Below the pieces are notes generated by a model. That model saw only the letters and a list, made by a program, of their open reading frames with translations. It was not told the DNA's origin and searched no databases. Shown here piece after piece: positions 53,619 through 62,385 of a stretch of 64,000 nucleotides of DNA (its first letter is position 1; every line of letters starts with the position of its first letter). Origin of the DNA: Oleispirillum sp965228165 (lineage in GTDB: Bacteria; Pseudomonadota; Alphaproteobacteria; Rhodospirillales; Rhodospirillaceae); NCBI GenBank assembly GCA_965228165.1, contig CBDDHB010000003.1:124001-188000 (forward strand). The letters are read 5' to 3'. Made by a program: the position numbers and the translations under genes.

Positions 53619-53656
53619 CCGACGCCGACCGCCCCCCGGGGGGACGGTCGGCGTTT
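53619..53656. terminator. Hairpin terminator between serA and azoR
   Basis: A long perfect stem GCCGACCGCCCCCC / GGGGGGACGGTCGGC is located between convergent genes. It lacks a long T-tract but TTTCG follows on the plus side. Confidence 0.75.
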
Positions 53657-53660
53657 CGAT

Positions 53661-54260
53661 TCAGGCGACCGAGGCGAGAATCTGCGCCTCGGCGTCGGCC
53701 AGGGCCTTTTCCGCGCCGACCGCGCCCATCGCGAAGCCCTCGGCATAGACGAACGCGACGTCGGTCATCCCCAGGAAGGACAGCACCGTCTTCAGGTACG
53801 GCACCTGGCTGTCCGCCGGGCCGTCGCGATAGATCCCGCCGCGCGCCAGGGCGACGTAGACCTTCTTGCCCTTGACCAGACCCTCCGGCCCCTTTTCGGT
53901 GTAGCGGAAGGTCACCCCCGCCCGCGATACCGCGTCGATCCAGGCCTTCAACTGCACGGAAACGCCGAAGTTGTACATCGGCACCCCCAGCACCACGACG
54001 TCGGCGGCGAGCAACTGGGCGATCAGGGCGTCGTCCAGCGCCACCCGCGCCTCCTGTTCGGGAGTGCGCCGCTCCGCCGGAGCGAACAGCGCGCCAAGCG
54101 CCGCCTCGTCGAGAATCGGGTGCGGATCGCGGGCAAGATCGCGCACCTCCACCCGGGCGTCCGGATGCCGGTTCTTCAGGCGGGCGACGATCGCGTCGGC
54201 GACCCGGGTGGAATTGCCCGCGCCGGAGCGGGCGCTGGAATTGATCTGGAGAATATTCAT
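53661..54260 (-). CDS. azoR: FMN-dependent NADH:azoreductase/quinone reductase
   Basis: A flavodoxin-like homodimeric reductase of quinones and azo dyes. NILQINSSARSGAGNSTRVA binds FMN phosphate. VVVLGVPMYNFGVSVQLKAW and AGVTFRYTEKGPEGLVKGKK are diagnostic, followed by VALARGGIYRDGP and FLGMTDVAFVYAEG. Length is 199 residues. It follows the pirin gene on the same strand after 30 bases, and both diverge from a LysR regulator. The set looks like a quinone/electrophile response unit. Confidence 0.95.
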   Translation of the reverse strand: MNILQINSSARSGAGNSTRVADAIVARLKNRHPDARVEVRDLARDPHPILDEAALGALFAPAERRTPEQEARVALDDALIAQLLAADVVVLGVPMYNFGVSVQLKAWIDAVSRAGVTFRYTEKGPEGLVKGKKVYVALARGGIYRDGPADSQVPYLKTVLSFLGMTDVAFVYAEGFAMGAVGAEKALADAEAQILASVA

Positions 54261-54290
54261 GGCCTTAGGTCCTTTCCTCGAAAAACGGTT

Positions 54291-54992
54291 TCAGGCGAGA
54301 TCGAACAGCAGGAATTCGGCATCGGAGGCGGCGCGAACGTCGATGCGCTCGGCATCCTCCACGGCCAGGCCGTCGCCGCGCTTCATCGCGACGCCGTTGA
54401 CCGAAATGTCGCCGTCCACCACCTGCACCCAGGCGCCGCGACCGGGGCGCAGCGGATAGCCGACCTCGCCGCCCGCATCCAGCAGCGCGGCATGAACGAA
54501 AGCGTCCTGATGCAGGGGCAAGGCCGCACCGCTGCCCTCGGGTCCGGCTAGAAGAGCCAAGCGATCGCGCTTGCCCGCATCGGGGATGGCGGTCTGCGCA
54601 TAGGACGGAAGCAACCCCTCGCGCGGCGGCAGAATCCAGATTTGCAACAGGCGCACGTCCTCGTCCTGCGAAGCGTTGAATTCGCTGTGGCGGATGCCGG
54701 TTCCCGCCGACATCGCCTGAACCTCGCCGCGCCGGATCACTCCCTCGCCGCCGGTGCTGTCCCGGTGCGCCAAGGCGCCGGAAACCACGTAGGTGAAGAT
54801 CTCCATGTCGCGGTGGCCGTGCGTCGGGAAACCCGCGCCCGGCTTGACCACGTCGTCGTTGATCACCCGCAGGGAACGGAACCCCATGTGCCGGGGATCG
54901 AAATAATGGGCGAAGGAAAAGGTGTGGTGGCTGTCGAGCCAGCCGTGGTCGGCGTGGCCTCGGGCTTCGGCGGGTCTCAGAATGGCGTTCAT
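54291..54992 (-). CDS. Pirin-family protein (YhaK-like)
   Basis: A 233-residue bicupin. The metal-binding N-cupin has FPTHGHRDMEIFTYVVSGAL (two His and Glu) and the following His in GTGIRHSEFNASQDEDVRLL. The start ILRPAEARGHADHGWLDSHH and FSFAHYFDPRHMGFRSLRVI are characteristic. Some members are quercetinases or redox sensors. The start at 54992 is chosen because the upstream frame is non-homologous. Likely co-transcribed with azoR and controlled by the divergent LysR protein. Confidence 0.93.
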   Translation of the reverse strand: MNAILRPAEARGHADHGWLDSHHTFSFAHYFDPRHMGFRSLRVINDDVVKPGAGFPTHGHRDMEIFTYVVSGALAHRDSTGGEGVIRRGEVQAMSAGTGIRHSEFNASQDEDVRLLQIWILPPREGLLPSYAQTAIPDAGKRDRLALLAGPEGSGAALPLHQDAFVHAALLDAGGEVGYPLRPGRGAWVQVVDGDISVNGVAMKRGDGLAVEDAERIDVRAASDAEFLLFDLA

Positions 54993-55041
54993 GGCGGTCC
55001 TCCCGGCCAGGGGCGTGGGATGCCCCGATTTGTCGAACCGA

Positions 55042-55094
55042 TTGAAGCTTGAATCTTCAAACACAACAATCCATCATCTTGGAACAATATTGTT
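55042..55094. promoter_or_regulatory. Divergent operator region of the pirin-azoR / LysR locus
   Basis: Two inverted repeats are visible: TTGAAG-N7-CTTCAA (55042-55060), a size typical of LysR recognition sites, and the perfect palindrome AACAATATTGTT (55083-55094) close to the regulator's start. An AT-rich stretch between them can hold both divergent promoters. Confidence 0.6.
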
Positions 55095-55109
55095 GCGCAA
55101 GGAGCAACT

Positions 55110-56024
55110 ATGATGGACCGCCTCGCCATCCTGGAAGCCTTCGTCGGCGTTGCCGAGACCAAATCCTTTTCCCAGGCGGCGCGCCGTCTGCGCATTTCGA
55201 AATCGGCGGTCAGCCGCCAGGTGGCGGCGTTGGAGGCAGACCTGGGGGTACGGCTGTTCCACCGCACCACCCGGTCGCTGACCCTGACCGAGGCCGGACA
55301 GGGCTATTACGCCCAGGTTTCGCGCATTCTTGCCGATCTTGAAGACGCGGACGTGTCGATTTCCCGCCTGCAAGCGTCGCCGCGCGGACGCCTGAAGATC
55401 AGCGCGCCGATGAGCTTCGGCATCCTGCATCTGGCCCCGGCGATTCCCGACTTCCTGCACCGCTTCCCCGAGATCGAGACGGACCTGTCGATGTCGGACC
55501 GCTACGTCGATCTGGTGGAGGAAGGCTTCGATCTGGCGATCCGCATCGGACGGCTGGAGGATTCCAGCCTGATCGCCCGCCGCCTCGCCCCGATCCGGAT
55601 GACGGTATGCGCCAGCCCGGAATACCTGAAGCAACGGGGCGCCCCCACCCACCCCCGCGACCTCTCCGGCCACGACTGCCTGTGCTACACCCTGATGTCG
55701 GACGGCGCGTTCTGGGATTTCTCCGCCCCCGACGGCGCGCCGCTGCGGGTGGCGGTCAAGGGGCGAATGCGCGCCGACAACGGCGACGCGCTGAAGGTGG
55801 CGGCGCTGAAGGGGCTGGGGCTCTGCTATCTGCCTACCTTCATCGTCGGAGCCGACCTGCAAAGCGGCGACCCGGCCTCGGTTCTGACCGAATTCATGCC
55901 GTCCGATTTTGCCGCCCATGCGGTCTATCCCACCGCGCGGCTGCTTTCCCCCAAGGTGCGGGCCTTCGTCGATTTCCTGACCGAACGCTTCGGCGGCACG
56001 CCCTATTGGGATTTAGTGGGCTAG
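55110..56024 (+). CDS. LysR-family transcriptional regulator
   Basis: A 304-residue regulator, probably of the divergent pirin-azoR genes. The N-terminal winged helix reads LAILEAFVGVAETKSFSQAA, RRLRISKSAVSRQVAALEAD and LGVRLFHRTTRSLTLTEAGQ. The effector domain (RLKISAPMSFGILHLAP onward) follows the periplasmic-binding fold. AAGGAGCAACT precedes two adjacent ATGs (55110, 55113). It belongs to the CrgA/YhjC-like subgroup. A Cys in SGHDCLCYTLM could sense redox state, but this is speculation. Confidence 0.93.
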   Translation: MMDRLAILEAFVGVAETKSFSQAARRLRISKSAVSRQVAALEADLGVRLFHRTTRSLTLTEAGQGYYAQVSRILADLEDADVSISRLQASPRGRLKISAPMSFGILHLAPAIPDFLHRFPEIETDLSMSDRYVDLVEEGFDLAIRIGRLEDSSLIARRLAPIRMTVCASPEYLKQRGAPTHPRDLSGHDCLCYTLMSDGAFWDFSAPDGAPLRVAVKGRMRADNGDALKVAALKGLGLCYLPTFIVGADLQSGDPASVLTEFMPSDFAAHAVYPTARLLSPKVRAFVDFLTERFGGTPYWDLVG

Positions 56025-56127
56025 CGGGAAGCTGAAAAATCGATTGAAGCCATCGATATTTACGGCTGGATCGATTTCTTCCCCCGGGGAATATTAGGCA
56101 ATCTTAATACTCAAAAGGAGAACCGAG

Positions 56128-56775
56128 ATGACCGACGAAACTCCTGCGATGACCTTTCCCCGACTCAACGAAGCCGCCCCGGACTTCGCGGCGGAGACCA
56201 CGCATGGCATCAAGAAACTGAGCGATTACAAGGGACAGTGGCTGATCCTGTTCTCCCATCCGGCAGATTTCACCCCGGTCTGCACCACCGAATTCATCGC
56301 CTTTGCCCAGTTGCAGGACGAATTCGCCCGGCGGAACTGCCAGCTTCTCGGCCTGTCCATCGACTCGACGTTTTCCCACATCGCTTGGGTCCGCAACATC
56401 AAGGAAAAGTTCGGCGTCGACATCGGCTTCCCGATCATCGCCGACCTGTCGATGGCGGTCGCCCGCGCCTATGGCATGGTGCAGCCCGGCGTTTCCTCCA
56501 CCTCGGCGGTTCGCGCCACCTTCCTGATCGATCCCGACGGCGTGCTGCGGGCGATGATGTACTATCCGATGACCACCGGGCGTCAGGTCGCGGAATTCCT
56601 GCGCGTGCTCGATGCGGTGCAGACCACCGACAAGCACGGCACGCCGACCCCGGAAAACTGGCGCCCCGGCGACAAGGTAATCGTGCCGCCGCCGAAAACT
56701 CCCATGGGCGCGGAAGAACGTCGCGACGAAGGATACGAATACGTCGACTGGTACTTCTGCAAGAAGGCGATCTGA
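56128..56775 (+). CDS. Prx6-type peroxiredoxin
   Basis: A 215-residue peroxidase. The peroxidatic Cys is in LFSHPADFTPVCTTEFIAFA, with SIDSTFSHIAWVRNIKEKFG, FPIIADLSMAVARAYGM and the Prx6-like C-terminal arm NWRPGDKVIVPPP. The final KTPMGAEERRDEGYEYVDWY and FCKKAI carries a second Cys near the end, so it may form disulfides rather than being strictly 1-Cys. AAAAGGAGAACCGAG is a strong ribosome binding site. It lies next to the azoR/pirin regulator, which fits an oxidative-stress segment. Confidence 0.93.
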   Translation: MTDETPAMTFPRLNEAAPDFAAETTHGIKKLSDYKGQWLILFSHPADFTPVCTTEFIAFAQLQDEFARRNCQLLGLSIDSTFSHIAWVRNIKEKFGVDIGFPIIADLSMAVARAYGMVQPGVSSTSAVRATFLIDPDGVLRAMMYYPMTTGRQVAEFLRVLDAVQTTDKHGTPTPENWRPGDKVIVPPPKTPMGAEERRDEGYEYVDWYFCKKAI

Positions 56776-56785
56776 CCGGATAACG

Positions 56786-56822
56786 GACCGGCCCGCCGGA
56801 CGGATGTCGCGGCGGGCCGGGA
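56786..56822. terminator. Hairpin between the peroxiredoxin gene and nrdJ
   Basis: The stem CCGGCCCGCC / GGCGGGCCGG with an 11-base loop lies between convergent genes. There is no long T-tract, so it may act as an mRNA-stabilising hairpin or a weak terminator. Confidence 0.6.
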
Positions 56823-56861
56823 ACTCTACCGATAGGCTACTCTACCAGTCCCCCCAGAAGC

Positions 56862-59800
56862 TCAAGAACAGCCGGTGGTCGAACCGCAGGTATCGCACTT
56901 CAGGCAGGTACCGTTGCGCACCAGGGTGAAGTTGCCGCACTCGGGGCAGCTGTCGCCCTCGTAGCCCTTCATCCGCGCCTGCTGGATGCGGGCCATGCGG
57001 GTGGCCGAGGCGGAGGATGCGGCGGTGGTCACCGTCCCGCCGGTCACCGCGCCCGAGGTCACCGCCACGGCCGAGGTTTCCATGCTGGCGGTGGCGGCCA
57101 CCGGGCCGTCGGTGCCGGTGGCGGCCAGGACGCCGCCGTCGAACACCCGGAAGTTGCCGCGCACGTACCCGGCGGAGGCATAGGCCTCCACCACCTTTTC
57201 GGCGGCCCTTTCCAGATCGGCCTGCGCCTCGCCCTTGCCCAGGCTGTCGTGGCGCAGGTCGTCGGGCTGCACATGGGCGAGGTCGTTGCGCCCGAGGTAG
57301 GAAATCGCCAGTTCGCGGAACAGATAGTCGAGGATCGAGGTCGCCATCTTGATCGCGTCGTTGCCCTGCACCGCGCCCGAGGGCTCGAAGCGGGTGAAGG
57401 TATAGGCCTCGACGAATTCCTCCAGCGGCACGCCATACTGCAAGCCGATCGACACCGCGATGGCGAAGTTGTTCATCAGGCTGCGGAAGGCGGCGCCTTC
57501 CTTGTGCATATCGATGAAGATCTCGCCCAGGCGACCGTCGTCGTATTCGCCGGTGCGCAGGTACACCTTATGCCCGCCGACCATCGCCTTCTGGGTATAG
57601 CCCTTGCGGCGGGTGGGCAGCGCGGTGCGGGTCGGATCGGCGGCGACGATCTTTTCCACCACCTTCTCGACGATGCGTTCGGCGATCACCGTGGCCTGCT
57701 TGGCGGCGGGTTCGTCGGCCAGATCGTCCACCAGATCGTCGCCGAACGAAGAGGACAGCGGCTGGCAGAGCTTGGAGCCGTCGCGATAGAGGGCGTTGGC
57801 CTTCAGACCCAGCATCCAGCTGTTCAGATAGGCGGTGGTGCAATCCTCGACCGTCGCCGAACCCGGCATGTTGATGGTCTTCGAAATCGCGCCGGAAATG
57901 AACGGCTGCGCCGCCGCCATCATCCGGATGTGGGCATCCGCCGAAAGATAGCGGGTGCCGGTGCGACCGCACGGGCTGGCGCAATCGAACACCGAAAGAT
58001 GCTCGTCCTTCAGGCCGGGGGCGCCCTCCAGGGTGCCGGCGCCGCAGACATAGGTGTTGGCGGCGTCGATCTGGGCGGCGGAGAAGCCCAGGGCTTCCAG
58101 CATGTTGAACGACATGTCGTTGATCTGCGCGTCGGTCAGACGCAACGCGTCGCGGCAGAAATCCACGCCCAGGGTATAGGCGTTGAAGGCGTACTTGACG
58201 TCGAAGCAGTTGCCCAGACCCTCTTCCAGTTTCATCAGGGCGACGTCGGTGAAGCCCTTCGCCTTCAGGGTCTCGTGGTTGATCTCGGGCGCGCCCTTCA
58301 GGGTGCCGTGGCCCAAGGCGTGGCGCAGCATCGCCTCGCCCTCGGCATCGGAATAGCCCAGGCTGCGCAGGGCCTCGGGGACCAGACGGTTGATGATCTT
58401 GAAGTAACCGCCGCCGACCAGCTTCTTGTACTTGACCAGGGCGAAATCGGGTTCGATGCCGGTGGTGTCGCAGTCCATCACCAGACCAATGGTGCCGGTC
58501 GGGGCGATCACCGAGACCTGAGCGTTGCGGAACCCGGCGACCTCGCCCAACGCCAGCGCGGCGTCCCAGGCGGCACGCGCCGCCTCGACCAGATCGGCCT
58601 GCGGGCAATTGTCGGCGTCCATCGGCACCGGCATCACGTTCAGGCTCTCGTAGCCGTGGGTCTTGCCGTGCGCGGCCAGACGGTGATTGCGGATCACCCG
58701 CAGCATGTCGCCCGCGTTCTTGGCGTAGCCGGGGAAAGCGCCCATTTCCTCGGCCATCTCGGCGGAGGTGCGGTACGCCTCGCCGGTCATCAGGGCGGAA
58801 ATCGCGGCGCACAGGGCGCGGCCCTCGTCGCTGTCATAGGACAGGCCGGAGGACATCAACAAACCGCCGATGTTGGCATAGCCGAGCCCCAGGGTGCGGA
58901 ACTCGTAGGACCGCTTGGCGATTTCCTTCGACGGGAACTGCGCCATCAGGACCGAGATTTCCAGGGTCACCGTCCACAGCCGCACCGCATGGGCGAAGCC
59001 CGCGACGTCGAAGTTGCCATCCTCCTTGCGGAATGTCATCAGGTTCAGGGACGCCAGATTGCAGGCGGTGTCGTCCAGGAACATGTATTCCGAGCACGGG
59101 TTGGAGGCATTGATCCGCCCCGACTGCGGGCAGGTGTGCCAGGCGTTGATCGTGGTGTCGAATTGCAGGCCGGGATCGGCGCAGGCCCACGCCGCATAGC
59201 CGATTTGCGACCACAAATCGCGCGCCTTGATCGACCGCGCCACCTTGCCGTCGGTGCGGCGGATCAGGTTCCAGTCGCCGTCCTGGGCGACCGCCTTCAG
59301 GAAATCGTCGGTGACGCGCACCGTGTTGTTGGAATTCTGCCCGGCAACGCTGGTGTAGGCCTCGTTGTCGAAGTCGGTGTCATAGACCGGAACCTCGATC
59401 TCGGTGAAGCCCTGCCGCGCGAACTGGATCGCCCGCTGGATGAAGTTCTCCGGCACCGCCACCTTGCGCGCCGCCAGGATCGCCTTTTTCAGGGCGAGGT
59501 TCTTGCGCGGGTCGAAGCGCGCGTCACCGTCGGCCAGGGCCGCGCCGTCGCCGTCGCGAGTCGCCTTCATCACCGCGTTCAGGTGGGTGTTGATCAGGGT
59601 GGAGCCGGTGACCAGGCAGCCGACCTTCTGTTCCTCGTGAACCTTCCAGTTGATGAAGGTCTCGATGTCGGGATGGTCGATATCGACGATCACCATCTTG
59701 GCGGCGCGGCGGGTGGTGCCACCCGACTTGATCGCGCCGGCGGCGCGGTCGCCGATCTTCAGGAAGCTCATCATGCCGGAGGACCGCCCGCCGCCGTAGA

Positions 59801-60515
59801 GCTTTTCGCCCTCGCCGCGCAGGGACGAGAAGTTAGTGCCGGTGCCCGAACCGTACTTGAACAGCCGCGCCTCGCGCATCCACAAATCCATGATCCCGCC
59901 GTCGTTGACCAGATCGTCGGACACCGACTGGATGAAGCAGGCGTGCGGCTGCGGATGCTCATAGGCGGAGTTGGAGAGGACCAGCTTGCCGGTCTTGAAA
60001 TCGACGTAGAAGTGCCCCTGGCTGGGGCCGTCGATGCCATAGGCCCAGTGCATGCCGGTGTTGAACCACTGCGGCGAATTCGGCGCGGCCATCTGCTTGC
60101 ACAGCATGTAGCGCATTTCGTCGTAATAGGCGCGGGCGTCGGACTCGGAGTCGAAATAGCCACCCTTCCAACCCCAATAGGCCCAGGTTCCGGCCATGCG
60201 GTCGAACACCTGCGTCGCCTTGGTTTCGGAAACGGTTTCGGCGCTGACCGAAAGGTCGGCTTCGGACCGCCACAGCCAGGCGGGAACGTCGGATTCCTCG
60301 ACCCGCTTCAGCGCCACCGGCGCCCCCGCCTTGCGGAAGTACTTCTGCGCCAGGATGTCGCAGGCCACCTGCGACCAGTCGGTCGGCACCTCGATATCCT
60401 GCAAACTGAAGACGATGCTGCCGTCGGGCTTGCGAATCTCGCTGCTGGCGAGGCGAAACGCGATGGAAGCATAGGGAGAAATGCCGTCCTTGGTGAAATG
60501 CCGTTCGATCCGCAT
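56862..60515 (-). CDS. nrdJ: Adenosylcobalamin-dependent class II ribonucleotide reductase
   Basis: It makes deoxyribonucleotides in a B12-dependent, oxygen-tolerant reaction. The 1217-residue length matches the large NrdJ type. The core shows PNSPQWFNTGMHWAYGIDGP, NPCSEYMFLDDTACNLASLN (active-site Asn/Cys/Glu), VSVIAPTGTIGLVMDCDTTG and QPFISGAISKTINMPGSATV. The C-terminal part contains a TSCPD-type region (RTGEYDDGRLGEIFIDMHKE) and ends in a zinc ribbon, SCPECGNFTLVRNGTCLKCD, with a last TCGSTTGCS whose cysteines may reduce the active site. Its leader is described separately. Confidence 0.96.
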   Translation of the reverse strand: MRIERHFTKDGISPYASIAFRLASSEIRKPDGSIVFSLQDIEVPTDWSQVACDILAQKYFRKAGAPVALKRVEESDVPAWLWRSEADLSVSAETVSETKATQVFDRMAGTWAYWGWKGGYFDSESDARAYYDEMRYMLCKQMAAPNSPQWFNTGMHWAYGIDGPSQGHFYVDFKTGKLVLSNSAYEHPQPHACFIQSVSDDLVNDGGIMDLWMREARLFKYGSGTGTNFSSLRGEGEKLYGGGRSSGMMSFLKIGDRAAGAIKSGGTTRRAAKMVIVDIDHPDIETFINWKVHEEQKVGCLVTGSTLINTHLNAVMKATRDGDGAALADGDARFDPRKNLALKKAILAARKVAVPENFIQRAIQFARQGFTEIEVPVYDTDFDNEAYTSVAGQNSNNTVRVTDDFLKAVAQDGDWNLIRRTDGKVARSIKARDLWSQIGYAAWACADPGLQFDTTINAWHTCPQSGRINASNPCSEYMFLDDTACNLASLNLMTFRKEDGNFDVAGFAHAVRLWTVTLEISVLMAQFPSKEIAKRSYEFRTLGLGYANIGGLLMSSGLSYDSDEGRALCAAISALMTGEAYRTSAEMAEEMGAFPGYAKNAGDMLRVIRNHRLAAHGKTHGYESLNVMPVPMDADNCPQADLVEAARAAWDAALALGEVAGFRNAQVSVIAPTGTIGLVMDCDTTGIEPDFALVKYKKLVGGGYFKIINRLVPEALRSLGYSDAEGEAMLRHALGHGTLKGAPEINHETLKAKGFTDVALMKLEEGLGNCFDVKYAFNAYTLGVDFCRDALRLTDAQINDMSFNMLEALGFSAAQIDAANTYVCGAGTLEGAPGLKDEHLSVFDCASPCGRTGTRYLSADAHIRMMAAAQPFISGAISKTINMPGSATVEDCTTAYLNSWMLGLKANALYRDGSKLCQPLSSSFGDDLVDDLADEPAAKQATVIAERIVEKVVEKIVAADPTRTALPTRRKGYTQKAMVGGHKVYLRTGEYDDGRLGEIFIDMHKEGAAFRSLMNNFAIAVSIGLQYGVPLEEFVEAYTFTRFEPSGAVQGNDAIKMATSILDYLFRELAISYLGRNDLAHVQPDDLRHDSLGKGEAQADLERAAEKVVEAYASAGYVRGNFRVFDGGVLAATGTDGPVAATASMETSAVAVTSGAVTGGTVTTAASSASATRMARIQQARMKGYEGDSCPECGNFTLVRNGTCLKCDTCGSTTGCS

Positions 60516-60986
60516 GGTCTGAGTTCCGTCCTAAGAGATAAATTTCTGGCGGCGGTCCGTCGCCGGACACAAGGCCGCGTGATGAAAACGCCGGGGAGGA
60601 AAAGTCGCGCGAAAATGCAGCCGCGCGATGCCTTCGACCCCAGTTCGACCGAGCAAGGGAGCCTTGCCGCTTCGCGCCTTCGCGCCGTGGAAGGATCCGC
60701 CGCAATAACCACGTCTAGTGTTCTTCAGCGGCAAGGACACAAGCTACTGCGCCTTCCGGGGGCGCGCAACTCAAATTTCAAGATTTGGTGTGACCGCCAT
60801 CACGACATACAACCGGATGTATACCGAAGGACGGATTTCGCCCCCTTCCTTCCGCTGAACCCGAAGAAACGCCATATCCAAGGGATGCGCCGCGAGCACC
60901 TTTACGAACCGGGCCATGGGTGGCATAGTCCCTTGCGTTTTACGGATCGATCGCGGCGAACGCGAGCTTCGGCGGGAGAGTGGATA
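60516..60986. promoter_or_regulatory. nrdJ upstream region and NDUFA12 promoter region
   Basis: A 471-base divergent spacer without a credible gene. Two ACAC-centred boxes lie at about 60709-60722 (CCACGTCTAGTGTT) and 60737-60749 (ACACAAGCTACTG), weakly reminiscent of NrdR sites. A palindrome ATACAACCGGATGTAT lies near 60807-60822. No cobalamin riboswitch signature was found. GC-rich stems (CTTCGCGCCTTCGCGCCG) lie closer to nrdJ. Confidence 0.35.
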
Positions 60987-61334
60987 ATGACCTTGGGCAC
61001 GCGCCTCTATACGTGGCTGCGCGGCGAGTTCGTCGGAGAGGACGGATTCGGCAACCGCTATTTCCGCGACCGCAAAACCGCGCGCGGCCAGCGCGAGCGC
61101 CGCTGGGTGATGTTCAACGGCGCGCCGGAAGCGACCAAGGTGCCGCCGGAATGGCACGCCTGGCTGCACCATACCACCGACGCGCCGCTGGAAGGCGCGC
61201 GCCACGCCTGGCAGAAACCGCACCATCCCAACCTGTCCGGCACCCAGTACGCCTATTTCCCGCCGGGACACGACCGGCGCGGCGGCAAGCGGGACAAGGC
61301 CACCGGCGACTACGAATCCTGGCGTCCGTCCTGA
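60987..61334 (+). CDS. NDUFA12-type subunit of NADH:ubiquinone oxidoreductase
   Basis: A 115-residue accessory subunit of respiratory complex I (17.2 kDa/B17.2 family), restricted to alphaproteobacteria and mitochondria. TLGTRLYTWLRGEFVGEDGF, GNRYFRDRK, RRWVMFNG, PPEWHAWLHHTTDAPLEGAR and QKPHHPNLSGTQYAYFPPGH are diagnostic. The start at 60987 has GGGAGAG seven bases upstream. The next genes encode MCE/MlaD proteins and DUF2155, a block conserved in alphaproteobacteria. Confidence 0.95.
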   Translation: MTLGTRLYTWLRGEFVGEDGFGNRYFRDRKTARGQRERRWVMFNGAPEATKVPPEWHAWLHHTTDAPLEGARHAWQKPHHPNLSGTQYAYFPPGHDRRGGKRDKATGDYESWRPS

Positions 61335-61363
61335 AAGGGGCGGCGCCGACCAAGGGGAGCACC

Positions 61364-61915
61364 GTGCACTTCGGCGAACGCGAGGATATCGGCCTGGGCG
61401 CCCTGACCTGTCTGGTGGGGGCGCTGGCGCTTGCCTACGTGCATGCCCGCGACGCCGAACCGGCGGAGAAGGGCTACCCTCTGTATGCCGGTTTCCACCG
61501 CACCGACGGCCTGGCCGAGGGCGCCCCGGTGCGTCTGGCGGGAATCGACGTCGGCACCGTCGGCGGGCTGGAGTTGCGCCCGGGTTTCCTGGCGCACGTC
61601 ACCCTGCGCATCGACGACGGCATCCGAGTCCCCGGCGATTCCGCCGCGGTGATCCACACCGACGGCCTGTTCGGCGGCAAGTACATCGAGATCGAGCCGG
61701 GCGGCGCTGCCGAAAACCTGTCCGGCGGAGACAGCATCGCCTTTACCCAGGACGCCCTGGTGGTCGACGACCTGCTGGAGCGGCTGGTGGCCATGGCCAA
61801 GTCGCGCAACGCCAGATGCGCCGAGGCCCTGGCCGCGCCGGTGCGTCCGTCGGCGACCGAAACCACCAAGGCGGCCGTGCCGGAGCCGCTGCTGCCGATC
61901 GGCAAGGGGGACTGA
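61364..61915 (+). CDS. MCE-domain (MlaD-like) protein, first of a tandem pair
   Basis: A 183-residue protein with an N-terminal membrane helix (IGLGALTCLVGALALAYVH) and one MCE domain. YPLYAGFHRTDGLAEGAPVR, LAGIDVGTVGGLEL, VPGDSAAVIHTDGLFGGKYI and EIEPGG follow the MlaD pattern. It starts at GTG 61364 with AAGGGGAGC before it. Residues 150-183 form an Ala/Pro-rich tail ending LLPIGKGD. It may form mixed rings with the second MCE protein, five bases downstream, or serve as its paralogue. Confidence 0.85.
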   Translation: MHFGEREDIGLGALTCLVGALALAYVHARDAEPAEKGYPLYAGFHRTDGLAEGAPVRLAGIDVGTVGGLELRPGFLAHVTLRIDDGIRVPGDSAAVIHTDGLFGGKYIEIEPGGAAENLSGGDSIAFTQDALVVDDLLERLVAMAKSRNARCAEALAAPVRPSATETTKAAVPEPLLPIGKGD

Positions 61916-61920
61916 AGACC

Positions 61921-62385
61921 ATGCGCAAACAGATCATCGAAAGCGTCATGGGGGCGGTGGTCCTGCTGGTCGCCGGCTATTTCCTGGTTTTCGCCTACAC
62001 CTCGGCGCAGATCAGCGAGGTCAAGGGGTATCACGTCAAGGCCAACTTCCTGAAGGTCGGGGGCTTGCGCGTCGGCAGCGACGTGCGGATCAGCGGCATC
62101 AAGGTCGGCACGGTGGTCGATCAGCGCCTCGATCAGGACACCTTCGAGGCCTCCCTTACCTTAAGCATCCGCCCCGACATCCTGCTGCCGGTCGATACCG
62201 TGGCCTCGATCGCGACGCAGGGGCTGATGGGCGACAAATACATCCGCCTGGAACCGGGCACTCTGCGGGAACGACTGAAGGACGGCGAATCCTTGAAAAA
62301 CACCCGCGACTTCAAATCCCTGGAAGACACGGTGGGCGAGTTCATCTTCCTCGCCACCGGCAGCGGCGAGGACGCCAAACCGTGA
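61921..62385 (+). CDS. mlaD: MlaD, outer-membrane lipid asymmetry substrate-binding protein
   Basis: A 154-residue inner-membrane-anchored MCE protein that carries phospholipids with the MlaFEB ABC transporter. RKQIIESVMGAVVLLVAGYF is the membrane helix. VKANFLKVGGLRVGSDVRIS, GIKVGTVVDQRLD, DTVASIATQGLMGDKYIRLE and PGTL follow. The C-terminal SLEDTVGEFIFLATGSG is a typical MlaD end. The TGA stop overlaps the next start, so translation is coupled to the DUF2155 gene. mlaE and mlaF are not in the window. Confidence 0.92.
   Translation: MRKQIIESVMGAVVLLVAGYFLVFAYTSAQISEVKGYHVKANFLKVGGLRVGSDVRISGIKVGTVVDQRLDQDTFEASLTLSIRPDILLPVDTVASIATQGLMGDKYIRLEPGTLRERLKDGESLKNTRDFKSLEDTVGEFIFLATGSGEDAKP

Noticed and set aside
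60516..60986. Possible cobalamin riboswitch for nrdJ
   Set aside because: No B12-box (GCCACTG-like) sequence was seen on either strand.
57249..61334. Very long plus-strand open frame opposite nrdJ
   Set aside because: It is the low-stop shadow of the GC-rich nrdJ gene; only its last 116 codons (60987-61334), beyond nrdJ, match a real family (NDUFA12).
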